Source: Promerops cafer (Eukaryota; Chordata; Aves; Passeriformes; Nectariniidae). Taken from it: DNA of 64,000 nucleotides. The position numbers were made by a program, and so were the translations under genes. A model generated the notes under the pieces. The model saw only the letters and a list, made by a program, of their open reading frames with translations. It did no database searches and had not been told where the DNA came from. Below are positions 1-12,675 of this stretch, piece after piece. The first letter of the stretch is position 1, and the number at the start of each line of letters is the position of its first letter. The stretch covers positions 565,256-629,255 of the forward strand of contig VZSE01010018.1 in assembly GCA_013398275.1 (NCBI GenBank), read 5' to 3'.

Positions 1-280
1 CAAAGAACGCTTGACTAGATGGCAAAAACTAAAGGTCACTTATAAACGTGTTTTTCATTTTCTCTATGGAAAAGCTAGAGAAATGTAAAGAATCCGCTGG
101 ACCTATAAGCCAAGAAGATTAGTTTGATTTTTTTCATGATAATAAAGAAGAACTACCCAAGAATGTTCTTGTTTGGCTGTGTCAGGCCAAAACATTCTAG
201 TGTTTTAAAACCAAAACAACTACACTGCAAAACATTTATGTTCAAGCAGTCCCTGATAGAACGAAGGCAAACCTCTTCAA

Positions 281-307
281 TATACATATATATATATATA
301 TATATTT
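281..307. repeat. (TA)n microsatellite
   Basis: An almost pure alternating TA run of about 27 bp with one C near its start. It is likely length-polymorphic. A short isoleucine/tyrosine-rich open frame across it is only a by-product of the repeat. Confidence 0.85.
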
Positions 308-1737
308 TCAAACCTACTTGCCTTGCTCCTCTAGGTCTCTCTCCCTGATGCCTCTCCCCTCACAGCTGTTAGTGAAGGTGCCTTGTGCTGTCTTTACACC
401 TGCACCCAATGATCAGCCCTTTCCTGCTGCACCTGGGTCTGCAGGTGTGAAATAACTCTCATATGTGTAACTAGCCATAGAATAAAACTCACAGAATTCA
501 TCAGATAAATCTGAAAAAATTAGAGTAACAACCTGTACAGTTCCACTGGACACATGATTTGTGAGAGCTAGAATATGCCAGCATGCAATGGATGCTTCCT
601 TTAGATATTATTCTTTGTGGTAAATGCAATGGAAAAGAAACCTATTGCCATTTTCCAGTTTAATTCAATGGAAAATCCCCTTTAATATTCTTTTTGACAT
701 CCTTAAATTCCCAATCAGGCCACCTTTAACAGATGCCTCAGTTATGGTTTTATAGACCACCAAAGGAAAAAAAAAAACCAACTAAAAAAAACCCAAGAAA
801 ACAACACATAACCAGGACAGTGCACTAAAATTCGGGTTTGTGGAGGGCAGTGGTGGTGAGGACCTGCTGTAAGCCAATATCCTAACCTTATCTTTGTTTT
901 GTGATGTCCAAGGAGAGCACTGAGTTCTATCTCTCTCTGAGAAAAAAAAGAGTGATTTACCAGCTAACAGAGCAAAGAATAAAAAGAGACTAGACAGCTA
1001 AAAAAGACAATAATGACCTGTTTCAAGCGTGCCTTCATTTCCCTCTTTAAATATTTGATATACTGATATACTGAAATATTTGATGTAGCACACTGTGGTG
1101 CTATAGCCAGATGTGCTGGCTGTGTATTATTTCACATTGTCCACACTGAGGACATATCTTCACTGTCATGCAACAAAATTTTACTACATTAAAATAATTT
1201 CTATTGTTAGGATAAAAGCATGCAGATTGAATGAATTTATTGCTATAAAGTTTTGTTAATCAGCACAAGGTTCATCTAAGAAAATTCAGCCTCCCAGCCT
1301 CCCAAGAGTATTCCTTGCTTTTCTGGTCTGGCAGCTCCCTTTCCTCCTCTTTTCCTTCCAGTGCCTCTGGGTGTTTACCATACGTGACAAAGTGACAGTC
1401 CAGTCAATAGTTGGGTCACAGATTTGCTTCTCAGACCCCTTCAAGTCACCGGCCATGACTAAGCAAAAGCTTTTTTTCATAAAGGAACATTCCTTGGGAG
1501 ACTCCAGACCAGAATCATGGCAAAACTGAGCTTCTCAGGGTGTGTTTCACTCCAGCAGACCCTTAAACATTTGCATGCAGGAGGAAAAAGTACTTGAGAA
1601 TAAGAGCCATGTACCCAGGCAGCCGACAGGGACTGATGCTCCACAGAGTATGTACGCAGCAAGCAGCAAAAACGTGCCTCAGTGTATCAAACACTCAGGG
1701 AGACTCCTGAATAGAAATTATTCATGTCATGATTATG

Positions 1738-1843
1738 GAAACAGAGCAGGAAGAAAGACAGAGAAGCAGAATAAAATAGGAAAGAAGGAAAACAAAGGCA
1801 CAGAGTGAGGAAAACCAGAGGAGAAAAATGGGAGAAAAAAGAA
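1738..1843. repeat. Purine-rich low-complexity tract
   Basis: About 105 bp in which nearly all bases on the plus strand are A or G, in irregular GAA, AGA and GGAA combinations. There is no fixed unit, so it is low-complexity sequence rather than a true microsatellite. Confidence 0.6.
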
Positions 1844-2011
1844 CTGTCAGGCACACAAACTAGCTAAGTGTAAGAGAAAGAATGAGAAAATCTTGTCATG
1901 CTGTGGTTAAAACAAAATATAAAAGGGAAATGTGATGCTTAAAAATGCAGTAATCTCCTTTTATCCAGTATATAGGAAACAGTCAACCAATTAAGGTGCA
2001 CTGAAATATTT

Positions 2012-2117
2012 TACCTATTTTACACTTGAGAAAGCAGAAACAGTGGGCTTATATAAGTTGTCCAGGTCACATATTAAGTCAGCAATGATCCAGACGTGGC
2101 TCTCTGACCTGCGTCCA
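2012..2117 (-). repeat. MIR-like SINE relic (core and tail)
   Basis: Read on the plus strand, the segment follows the antisense of the MIR/CORE-SINE core: a TTTTACA...GAGAAA block, then AAGTTGTCCAGGTCACA (MIR antisense: CTTGCCCAAGGTCACA), then a degenerate GGGATTCGAACCC-like block and CTCTCTGACCT. The order and spacing of these blocks match MIR, so the element lies on the minus strand. Divergence is high, as expected for a SINE that predates bird orders. The match is from memory of the consensus; a RepeatMasker run would settle it. Confidence 0.6.
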
Positions 2118-5100
2118 TGAAATACTTCTTCTCCAGGGGAAGTAAACGACATGTTTTCACTCCAGCTTTTCCACTGCACACAGCACTTAGGGGCCTGTAA
2201 GGAACCATAAATCTCAGCAGTTCCTCGTTTAAAGTTTGCTTGCAAGGAGATTAAACCAGTTTGCAAATAAAGCAGCTGCCCTCGGTTTCACGGTCAGGAA
2301 AGCCCCACCACATCTCGCTTTTTCTGTGGTTTGACATTCAGTGCAAGCTGCTTCAGGTCTTTGGCACTGAAGCACTGGTGCAAAGGGTGAAGTGAACACA
2401 TTTCCCAGCCTTACCTTCGGAACAAGCTACGTGCAGCACAAAACTTTTGCAATTACTAGAGGCCAACGTAGTATCGAATGCCCAATAAACACACAAATTA
2501 GCTTCCTCTCAAGGTCCATCCACTCATTCTTTGATTTTTATCAGTTAATTAAATGGCTTGTCAGAAGAGTGTAAGGTAGTCAATCCACATATGTGTTGCG
2601 TGTTATGTACTTTCAGAAATTACTGATGCACGGTCTAGGCAGGATTGACAGTTATTATTAAACATCAGGTGGCAGTGGCAAATTGCACCCATTTTTGTCA
2701 ACTAGTAATGACCTGTAAAATTGGTAAAAACTGTAGGAGGAAAACAATTTGCCACCACACAAACTAAAATAGTGAGTGTCCTGGTTTAGGAACACTGGGT
2801 TGCATTTGCTGAAGAACTCAGCAGAGAAACAAAACCTTGTGATCACTGACAGAGAACACTCTGGTATGTATGAGGTCTATGATGAATGGCATATGATATA
2901 TGGCATAGAAATCCTTACTACCTGGAAACTGAGAGTATACTTTGCAGCTAGGACTTGGAAATGAGCTAAATGTAAGTTCCAGTGAGCTCTTTAAGATGTC
3001 ACATTACATACTTTACACAGAACAAACTGACCACAACAAAGGAGCAATCCTATATTTGACCTTCTAGCCCCCAAATGTCAATGTCTTACAGAAAATTTAT
3101 ATTTCATCTGACAGAACTGGGTAACCTTGACCCAGAGGAATAAGAGATATTGGATTAGGTAGGCATATGAGTACAGACTTTCTGCTTTCTTTGAGAGCTT
3201 ACAAATGACTGAAGGAGAAAATAAGTGGTTTTCTGAAGCTGCACAGTCAGATTCTTTCACTTGCTGAGGCTGCTTCATGCTAATGTCAGTGAGCAGCACA
3301 ACCTGTGCACAAGGATTCTATGGTTTCCTTAAGTTTTCCATAATGCCTTTTCCTGCCAGTGAAACCAGATCCTGCAGTGTTTGGTCTTGAGTGAATTATT
3401 TGACCATGATTTGTGTGCAACTTAAACACAGACTGAAAACTACACATAACACTGGAATTGTGGATGGCCTAGGGATTTAACCAGTGGACTCAGCTTACTG
3501 GATATTTTGGCACGCAATGGAAATGCAGATGTGCTGCTGGGCACTGCAATGGTGTGAATACATTTTATTCTTTAAAGGTGTACATTTTAACTGCATAAGT
3601 GCATCCCAACCCCAAATCGAAGTTGAGGACAAATTTCTCAAAACTGCCAGAATAGTTTATTACTGTATCCTTCCTCAGGTTTTCTGAAGCGATAAGTTAA
3701 ACAACAAAAGAATATAAACAGATTGGTAAAGTCCTTTTAAACACTAGTATGTTTTTTTAAAAAAACCTAACCCTACATGCTGCACTTTTATATAATGTTC
3801 CTTGCTCCTTTTTTTCAAGTATTTGAGTTTTGGTAAAGCTAGGAAGCTTGCTGCTTGCTGACAGACACGGCAGCAAGTAATAGTGAGAATTAAAAGGACG
3901 AGATGATTGACATTTCTAAGTGTAAACTCAGATGTTTTCCAACCAGAGAGTGGTGCTTTTTGCTGGAGGTGCTGATAAAGCTTCTGCCACATACAGAGAC
4001 GAGTGGTGTGCAAGGTCAGCTCGAGATAGGGAGGTTACAACATTGTGCAGTGGAATCCCCTGCATTTGGACCCTGTGCCAGCAAAGTGAAGCTTTGCAGT
4101 ACAGACCTTACTGACTTCCTGGTGATTAAATAGCAGAAAATAGCATTAATAAGTTATTGACAGAATATGTTGAAAAAAAAAAAAAGCAGCTTAGCAGCCT
4201 AAAGCCATGCTTATCATTTACATTTAAATTTCTGCCTCTGTTGAGAATAATTTGGATACAGGATTTGCTCTTTAGTGTAGAGTAGCAGTGGAAAAATTTA
4301 CCATTACTTTGGTCTTCCAGTCTTTGTATAGACAGATTAAAAAAAACAAGAGAAAAGTTTCTGACACATCTATAGTTCTGTCAGTGAACTAAAACCAGCT
4401 TCATCTATAGGAGAAACTACTATTTTCTGTCCCTTTTGTACACCAGTCAGTAGGCAATTGGGATACATCTACTTCAGCCACCAGCTGCTATGCCAAAACC
4501 AAATCACCACTTCTTGTACTTGTAAGATGCAGTAATAGGAGGCAGGAAGACATGACCTCTGCTACAGGCCTACACTAAAAGGACCTCGTAGATGAGATCC
4601 CTTCTGGCCACCAACTCACAGCTGGGAATCCACCTCAAGGGCCTGCATGGATGAACAGCACCTACTCAAAAATAAGTCTTGTGTATCAGGGACCAAGAAA
4701 GTTTAGGTGACTGGCCATGGCCCCTGCTGTGGAATCTACTTTGCACCTGGAAGAGACATTTTTCTTGGGGGTTTAACCAGTGCACACCTTCAGACTATTT
4801 CCTTTAAATTACCAGAATGCAGCCCTACAAAAACTTGGAAAATTTATGGTGGATGCATATAATAACTTCCTTCAGGAAAAAACAGAAACATTTTAAGTGT
4901 GGCATGAGTGCAGACCTTAGTTAGAGTTTGAAAATTAAATACTGTATATATTTTATAGTTGAAATCTTATCATGGGTCTTTTTAATGCAAATTTCCATTT
5001 GCTCTTCTCCCCAAGATTTTAATATTTTTGACAATTATTTAATCAATTTACATGTAAACAGAGATAAAGACTATACAAAAGACCTAAAAGTACAAAAAGG

Positions 5101-6083
5101 GACTGTGGAATTATATAGAAAATTTTAAAATAAGTCTTAAGTATCTCAACAATCACTCAAGGTTTCACTCTAAATGTTTTCTTTACAGGGGGAATCCTTT
5201 TTTACCAAAAAAACCAAACCCAAAGCAAACCAACCAAACAAAACAACTTCCTCTGAATTCACACCGATTCATGCATCAGCTTATCTAAGTTACAGAGCTT
5301 CTGGTCTTCCAGAATCTATTAATTCCTGAATAGTGTGGCTTTCTTTGTGAGGGTTTAAGTAACAATGTGCCCTGTTATAAGCAGAATGTGTGCAGGATTT
5401 GCCTAAAGATGGTAGGAGTAGAAAAGTCATGATTTCTGCTCCCTGGTGCTTTTCTGTTTCCCTCACCATCTAAATTTGAATTGCATCAGTTTCAGCATGA
5501 GCACATTTTTTGTTGCTTTCCAGATGAATTTCAAGGCCTAGTGTCCACTGCAGTCACACAGCAGTTAGCTGTAAACTACCTAGGTCAATTTCTTTTTGAA
5601 AACTTAGAATTTAGACTCAAATATCCAGAAAATACTTGTTTCTTGTCAGTCCTACCTCAAAATGCTGTCCACTTTGCTTCTGGTTTCACTTTTTTCATTC
5701 CATATGTTGCCTAATCTAGAGCAGATGCAGCAGCTGACCAAAAAAATTCAGATATAAACGTTATTTTAACCAGGAGCTTTCCACAGTGAAAATTCCTAGC
5801 ATTTTGGTGACATGCACAATCATACCAAAGGCTGTCTTGCTGAAAAAAACCCACATTAACCTCCCTCTATGTCTTGAAAAGAATGTCAATTCTCATGTCT
5901 TAATAAAAGAACATGTGGTAGTGATTGGTGAGGGGTGGAGGAAGGTGATTTTCCCTGTTCTATGGGAGTCTGATGATGATTCACATTTTACCAGGGCAGG
6001 ATGATAGGAATTGTTTCACTTTCTGAACCTCCTTTCTGTTCCTTGCTTGCCTGCAGGAGCATTTCTGTGCCTGTCACTATTTC
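2118..6083. other. Gene-free unique DNA
   Basis: No recognisable gene or transposon. It contains an A13 run (4173-4185), an A/C-rich tract (5205-5247) and several short frames of 60-90 codons without coding signature. A good-looking splice acceptor (pyrimidine tract then CCAG, ending at about 5522) stands before a 60-codon frame, but no matching donor is clear. Confidence 0.5.
5205..5247. repeat. A/C-rich low-complexity tract
   Basis: Irregular CCAAA and CAAAC units on the plus strand with almost no G or T. Similar tracts recur at 8010, 10719 and 41551, so this is a repeated style of low-complexity DNA in the window. Confidence 0.65.
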
Positions 6084-6133
6084 ATGTTAAGAATAAAGAG
6101 ATGTGGTAATGTTAAGAATAAAGAGATGTGGTA
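6084..6133. repeat. Perfect 25-bp tandem duplication
   Basis: Two identical head-to-tail copies (6084-6108 and 6109-6133) of a 25-bp unit that begins ATGTTAAGAATAAAG and ends ATGTGGTA. Each copy contains AATAAA. The lack of any difference between copies points to a recent replication-slippage event or polymorphism, or to an assembly artefact. Confidence 0.9.
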
Positions 6134-6365
6134 GTCAGAAGAAATGGTGGGATTTTGCATCACTTGTGTAGCTGTTCAGCCCTGGTGAAGGCAGCAGGTG
6201 GACTGTGTTAGCATTCTCTCCTCTAGGTTCACTTTCCCAGATAGATCCAAGCCAGTGCAGAGACACAGCAACAAGCAAAAAACCATGAATAAACCAAAAA
6301 ATGAATATTCTGCTCTTCTGCACTACATTTCCACAGAAATCCCTGCAATCCCTGTCCTAAGGGGC

Positions 6366-6585
6366 ATCATAGAATGGCCTGGGATGAAAAGGACCTTAAA
6401 GAGCATCTACACCCAGCCCCCTACTAGACCAGGTTGCTCCATCCAGCATGGCCTTGAACACTCCCAGGGATGGGGAATCCACAGCTTCTATGGGCATCTT
6501 TTTCCAGTGCCTCACCACCCTCACAGTAAATAATTTCTTCCTAACAACTCTTCCCTTTTAGTTTAAAAATGTTTCCTCTTGTCAG
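6366..6585 (-). mobile_element. CR1 LINE fragment, 3' region, minus strand
   Basis: The sequence is the reverse complement of the avian CR1 3' region. It shows ATAGAATGG (tail side), then GGACCTTAAAGA, a ...CTTGAACACTCCCAGGGATG block, ...CAGTGCCTCACCACC and TTCTTCCTAACA in the usual CR1 order. The 3' end faces low coordinates. It covers only the last ~220 bp of the element, which is normal for the strong 5' truncation of CR1. The terminal short tandem repeats are nearly lost. A 111-codon open frame across it is a shadow, not a protein gene. Confidence 0.9.
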
Positions 6586-6614
6586 TAAGAGAGTTAGTAT
6601 GACTTGGGGAAAGG

Positions 6615-6662
6615 ATATATGTATATATACACACATATATACATATACATACATATATATAA
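6615..6662. repeat. TA/CA-rich microsatellite
   Basis: Imperfect alternating TATA, TACA and CATA units over about 48 bp just beyond the CR1 fragment. It is partly self-complementary. Confidence 0.8.
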
Positions 6663-9410
6663 TGTCTGAGGTTATGTAGGAAATTGCATATATAAAAATA
6701 GTAATTTACAAAGACAAAACCACTGTATTTATGGCATTACCAACAAAACATAAAACAAAACAAACAGAAATACCATTAACCGTTACTTTCATTGATTTTT
6801 TTTTTTGGTACAAACATTTTTCCTGATTATTGCCATGAATTTCTGGGGTACCTATCATGTGCACATGCCTTTTTTTACCTCGTGGAGATAAAAAGAAAAG
6901 TCCTTGTTAGCAAAGAATTTAAGCACAAATGAAACTGCAAATTAAAGGATTAAGAGTAGAGAAGAATCTAACAAGTAGGCATGTCATTCTTTCATAGTGT
7001 TTGCAACAGGAAAAATGTCTTCTCTAATAAATTTTGCTCTCCAGTTACTTTTTCAGTGTAAATTTTGGGAGTATTTCAAGTCATGAAAGTTATTCATATA
7101 CAACATAGAGGACACATGCAAACCTGCAGGTATTAGGATGTACTGGTCTGGTTCATGCTCACTTTTAAACCTAAGTGCAGCCTGAATTGAGTTTAGATTT
7201 TGCAATATTTTATAGATTCTTATAACAGATATGGCTAAATTATTTGCTTTCTAAGTTGCCCTCAAGCTCCTTCCACACTTGTCTGAGGGCCAGGCTTTGC
7301 TCAGGTCAACAGTTTCACCCTGATTTCCACTGACTAAAAACAACACCTTCCTCTTATGTATTGGAAACAAAATGCTCCAAGACAAAATTTACCATCCTAT
7401 AATCCTCTGTTTTTCACTTAGGGATATTTTTATCATGTTGCTTTCCTGAGTATGTTTCTAAGGTTAAACTTGGAACCTGTGAAAATAAATATTTTTAGTA
7501 GAAATATTCTAATCTCTAATATAGTAGCACAATTGAAACTGCTGTAATGCAGTAATATTTTTGTGATAGAACTAGCTTGTAGATCTATGTAACTCTGGAA
7601 CTTAATGATTTCTGATGTCTGGAAGGTATTAGACTGTGGTTGTAATAATCTCTATAATTGTAACAGTTCATGCTAGCTAGAGTGCACATCTATTCTTCAC
7701 CTGTCCTTAAACTAATTTGTTCTACGTATGAATATATCACAGTCATCAATTTAAAGTGCCATCCTTTGGCTATGCAGGTGATTAAGGAGTATACATTATG
7801 TATGAGGCAAACACACCAAACTTACACAAATGCTTTTTAGGAGTGTGCCAAATAGCTGCTTTCTGTAAGAGTTTGTAAGTTATTATTCTAATAGAAACTC
7901 AAGTCACAGCTCCAACTAACCAGCAATCAATTACTTCTTTCCATACTTAATGCCTTGGATGATGAGAGTTATGCTGTGGCTCTGTGCTGAATTCTAAAAA
8001 TATATTTTAAAAACAGAACAAGCAAACAAAAAAACCCAAACAGAACAAAACCCCCCACACCCACCCCCTCAAAAAAAGAAAAAGAAAAACCAACCTTGGA
8101 AATCAGGTGATAATAATTTTTCCCACTCATTGCTGCCCGTAAAGTTTTCATTGCAATTAGTGCAGTGCCAGGCTCTTAAAATTCTTCTTTTTCTGGAAGG
8201 GTAATTTTGCTCTACAGTGCAGCTAAACATGCAGGGAGCATCTATTAGAACATCTAGCACAAGTATTCCTCTGGCCATAGGTCTGACAAAGAAACACACC
8301 CTGAGGTTATGACTTCTTGTAGGACACGAGTCCAGTCTGTGGTGTCAAGGGCACACTTGGCAAAAGCATTCCAAAGGAGACTGAGGACTGTGGAGAAGTT
8401 ATATTCTCAGCAGATGGGCCATCAACACCAGAGAAACAAACAAACAGCACAGAAATCAGTCCTCTGAGGAGCCCCAGAGTACAACAGGACTTTAAAATTA
8501 GCCTTATTTTCAGTCTTTGCTTGGCCCTTGAAATTTTATATGCAATGTTACCAAAGCTTCCTTTGTTCTGGATCAGATTTGTGTTCACTTGCAAGACACA
8601 CTCCCTGTTCCTGACTGATTATGGAGATGAGCAACCAGATCTACCTATGGAGCACTTATCTCATGAAACTGAGAAATAAAACTGCTTTCCTCACCATGTT
8701 TCTGAGCTGTGCATGCTCAGAGTCACTGAAAAGGAGGATGGACAAGAAGATAAGGTGAACCATTTCCTGCCAGTACAAGAGGAGCCTCTCTTTGGGGACA
8801 ACATCTCCAGGAGTGATTAAGTGCCAACCACTTCATTCCCACAGTTAGGTACAAAGAGCAAAACCCAGTCCTTGGTAAATTAAAAAGGTCGACAGCACAG
8901 AATTCATTGTGCATCAAGAAGCTGTTAAAAGGAAGAGAGAGAAACAGAAAATGTGAATGCATTTACATGGGAAGGGGAGGTCATCCATGGGATGAGACAA
9001 GCACACTCCTTACTCCTACAGGCAGGTAGTGTATATTTTATTTTTTCAATGTTTTACAACCATGCTCAACAAACACTCACAGAAATCCATTAATAATGCT
9101 CTATGACTGTGACCAAGATTTAAAAAAAGCTAAACCAGATGTTACTATGAAAACCTGTTAAAAATTGTGTCAAGAGTCAGTTGCCAAAATATACAAACTT
9201 AGTGTTTTTCTCAGCAGAAATACACTTTGCCATATACCTCTGTGTAGGATCATGAGGTAAAGAGTCACACAGATTTCATATACACTTCCCTTCATATATT
9301 GGCATATATATATAATGTTCATTTCTTCTAGTGTTACTTCCATAATGCCATTGGCTGGGGTTTTTTGTTTGTTGGGCTTTGTTTAGTTTTGGTTTTTTGC
9401 CTCAGAGAAC
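6663..9410. other. Gene-free unique DNA
   Basis: No gene or transposon is recognised. It includes an A/C-rich tract (8010-8095) and a short TA run (9304-9315). The open frames of 60-95 codons have no coding-like composition. Confidence 0.5.
8010..8095. repeat. A/C-rich low-complexity tract
   Basis: The tract runs from AAAACAGAACAAGCAAAC through a C-rich centre (CCCCCCACACCCACCCCC) into an A/G-rich end. On the minus strand it reads as a G/T-rich run that yields a spurious glycine/phenylalanine-rich frame. Confidence 0.7.
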
Positions 9411-9451
9411 AGGAAGGAAGGAAGGAAGGAAGGAAGGAAGGAAGGAAGGGA

Positions 9452-9515
<64 letters not shown>

Positions 9516-9516
9516 A
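9411..9516. repeat. Compound (GGAA)n-(GAAA)n microsatellite
   Basis: About 39 bp of near-perfect GGAA repeats pass directly into about 67 bp of near-perfect GAAA repeats. The low level of interruption suggests it is actively changing length. The lysine/glutamate-rich frame through it is an artefact of the repeat. Confidence 0.95.
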
Positions 9517-12331
9517 CCTAATGAATGATTACCTACTGATCAGACTATTTTCACCTATTTTATTATGTAAAAATCATCACTGAAAAGTTAATTCTTTGAA
9601 CCTCTTGTTCAATGGGATGGTCATTACATATGTAACATCAGGAGATATGGAGAACCAGGAGCCTGGGAAAACAAGCAGGAAATTCAATCATTCACTTTCT
9701 TTTGCACAGGTGCCAGGTTCTCCCTGCAGAATAGGAAACAGCTAAGAAGTTAGCATACATGGTGCTAACAATGAAGTTATTTGAGGAGTGAAGGAGACCT
9801 TTTTAACCCCAGAAAAACAGTAAAATAGAAGTGGAAGATTCTCATGCTTTATTTAATGCAATTGGTTCATATAAACTTTGATAGTTAACAACAGCAAGAG
9901 AACTTGCTCAAGTATTTCTCTTAGATAAAAGGAGGCCATAAGTTGTCAATGACAAGCTCTGGCTGAAGTGGGAGATAAATTTGGCTATTTTCAGGCACCA
10001 TGTCCTTTCTGAGAGGACGCCTAATGTTTTCCTTAGAAATTTAGATTAGGTTCCCTGGTTCAGATTTTTTAGGCTTCATTTTGCTTTTATAAAGGTGATA
10101 TCAAGTCTGACTTAATAGAGCATAAGAGAACATATTAAAATTATCTTCAGATTATTTTCTTCAGCCTTCCCCATCCCAGCCATTTTCATATTAATTTGTT
10201 AATTTGGAGACAGAAACTGCATATCAGAGGAAGGCGGCAGGCAATAATGAAGGCTGCAAATGTTTGCTGTTTCAGTAGTTACTGTTTTGATTTCTGAAAT
10301 AGAGGGCAACTGTCATTATTAAAAAAACAGTAGAAGAAATTACATGAACAAAGAAAAAAGGGAGATCAGCAGAGCAAGGCTCATTCTTTGAGAGGTAAAT
10401 CTGTGTATAAATGCTGAGTAGAGAACCACTCTCAATATGAAATGAAGCATCCTGAAAATCTAACATTAGAATCAGATATTCACTTTCCTGCTTGAGAAAT
10501 ACTTGTTACAAAGTATTTGTGATACAGCCAAAACATAGTTAGTACAATACTTTTTTCCCTATACCAATGATCTGATTAAGAGAGTGCCACACAGATTCTG
10601 AAATACAGGAAAGCCAAACCATGCACTGCTTTCTCCATCTTCCTTTTCTGCACAGTGATATCAGATAGTAAGAAGTAGTAAAATTTTACTCCAGAACTGA
10701 TGTGCTTTTCATCAATTCCACAAAAAAACAAACAAACAAACAAAAAACCCAAACCAAACAAAAAACCCCCCACACAACAAAAACCCAAACAAAACAAAAC
10801 AAACAAACAAGCAAACTTTTTTAAGCCATAGGATTAACACCAAGCTTAGATAAAACCTCAGGTATTTCCAAACCTTTAAATGTAATCTCAAGTCTGAGCA
10901 AAGACTGTTTGAGCAAACACCTTTAAGAGTGAAAATGGTCTCTATTATTCCACTGTAGAATAGACTGATATGATTTGTTTTCAGTGTTCATATGGGATGC
11001 ATTTGGTTTGGAAAGAGGTCCCTCAAGCTGAAAGATATGTTTCCTGATGTCATGATACTGTTAATGTGCCATAAAAATGATTTAGCAGTTGGGATCAATG
11101 TACTGCATTCTAACAAGCCAATAAAATAGCCCCTACGGTATCCCATCCTTATTATAGGGTCATATTAAGAAAATGGAAAAAAATTGTTCATATATAAACT
11201 ATTTGGATTCTCTATATGGGAAAGATATATTTCAACTGGAGGGGTATATTTTAACAGGATGGAAAAGAACAATGTGATGCCACAGCCCCTGTAGTTTTGA
11301 ATTAGATGTCAGCACAGAGTTTTTGCAGTGTACATGAAGCCTGGATGTGAATAGATGAAGTATGATTTTCTGGGTGCCACAACAGATTTTTTTATTTTTA
11401 TCTGCAGAAGGGTTAAAAAATAAAACAGAAGAAGTCTACATGTGCAATAATAAGAGGCATTCAGAGAGTAAAATGTATAATTTAAGCATATTTGAGAGCA
11501 AAAACAGTAGTTATAAAAGGATAGATTAACAAGAAATAATTCAAAATATCCAGTGAAGTGTTAGTATATAAGAGCATTAATGCCTTTTCTGCAAAACCTT
11601 ACTTGTAAGGTATTTTCAAAGACTTGTTTTAATAAAGGAAATGCTTAAAATCTTATTGTTCAGTTCTTCCTTGCCCACCCCTGTCAGTTATTTTCAATAC
11701 TCTAGCATCATGCTTTTCAGAAGCTCACTTCTTTCCAAGGAGATAAGGGGCTTATTTGAGATGCTAGAGTAGATTATCTGTAACCAGATACAGTCTCAGG
11801 TTTCAGAAACTTGCTGCTACACACACAGGTGTAGTGCCTTGGCTTTGCCCTTGCCAGTATTCCAGCCCCTGGAATAATGGTACTGACAGGTAACCTGCAA
11901 GATGAAACTCAGGTGTGAATTCAGTCACACATATGTGGGTGCCAATCCCTGGCATGGCTGCTATTTCTTTATTACAAACAGAGATCAGGTTTGAGATTTG
12001 GCCTGGAAGCAAAATCAGCGGAGAAGGTTAAATGAAGCAATTCTGGGTGCATCTCAACTGTATACACTTAAAAAATATAGAACACTTGGCAATTTCTCAT
12101 CCCAAATAGCCAAGAAATATTTTTCAGGAACTTCCTTTTCAACCTGTTAACCTAAGAAACTGGCATTTCCTTGGAAACTGGAAATTGCAATAATATCCAG
12201 AGTCTTCAAAAAGTAACGTGAAAGGATGAAAAATGGGAAAATAGCCATGGAAACAGTTAATTCACAGAAAATTAAAGAATAGAAATTGTATGATATAAAG
12301 ACATGGTAAAAAAATTTAAATGTTTATTGAG
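9517..12331. other. Gene-free A+T-rich DNA
   Basis: No gene is seen. It contains the A/C-rich tract at 10719-10816 and otherwise unique A+T-rich sequence. I recognise no transposon, though very old ones could be missed by eye. Confidence 0.5.
10719..10816. repeat. A/C-rich low-complexity tract with CAAA units
   Basis: Nearly 100 bp of CAAA, CCAAA and CCCAAA units with a C-rich centre. The first part (10727-10745) is a short run of (CAAA)n. On the minus strand it reads as G/T-rich. Confidence 0.8.
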
Positions 12332-12675
12332 TTTTCATGGCAAAGTTTTTGTAGGTGGAGTGAGAGCTACAGGAGGAAGAAGCAGCAGAGACACTACATG
12401 CACAAAACTGCGAGTGAAGCTGAGCTTGGAAAGAAGGGAGGTGTCAGTGAAAGGTTTTAATTTTTAGTTTATTTCTCATTATCTCGCTGTGATTTGTTTG
12501 GTGATATATTAAATTAATTTTGCCCCAAGTAAATTCTGTTTTACCTGTGACAGGTGAGTGATCTCTCTCAGTCCTTACCTCCATCCCCAAGCCTTTCATT
12601 GTATTTTCTCTCCCCTGTCCACCTGATAAGGGGGCAGTTTTGGTGGACACTTGGTGTCCAGCCATGGTCAAACCC
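12332..12675 (+). mobile_element. Solo LTR of a passerine endogenous retrovirus, internally deleted
   Basis: The left end (CATGGCAAAGTTTTTGTAGG, then GAGCTACAGG) and the right half (TTATTTCTCATTATCTCGC; TTAAATTAATTTTGCCCCAAG; GGTGAGTGATCTCTC; CCTTTCATTGTATTTTCTC; GTGGACACTTGGTGTCCAGC) match, in order, an LTR-type repeat I know from songbird genomes. The usual element is much longer. Here the left end joins AGGAAGAAGCAGCAGAG at about 12372, so most of the interior is missing, and a second, smaller gap is likely near 12411. The AATAAA expected before the TTAAATTAATT block is mutated to GATATATTAAA, so this copy has probably lost its polyadenylation signal. No retroviral coding sequence flanks it. 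The family name is not given because I cannot check it. Confidence 0.75.

Larger units (their letters stand above)
1..2011. other. Gene-free A+T-rich stretch
   Basis: No open frame with coding character is seen on either strand. The stretch holds a short TA repeat (281-307), a run of A-rich sequence near 768-805 and a purine-rich tract (1738-1843). A short direct repeat (AAATATTTGAT at 1049 and 1074) flanks a doubled ATATACTG. I recognise no transposon here. Confidence 0.6.

Noticed and set aside
5481..5714. Acceptor-like TTTTGTTGCTTTCCAG followed by an open frame
   Set aside because: No donor or polyadenylation signal supports an exon, and such acceptor decoys are expected many times in a T-rich 64-kb window.
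6198..6533. 111-codon open frame
   Set aside because: Its second half lies in the antisense of a CR1 fragment, where such frames are common and meaningless.
9365..9583. Lys/Glu-rich open frame
   Set aside because: It is made by the GGAA/GAAA microsatellite, which keeps frames open regardless of coding.
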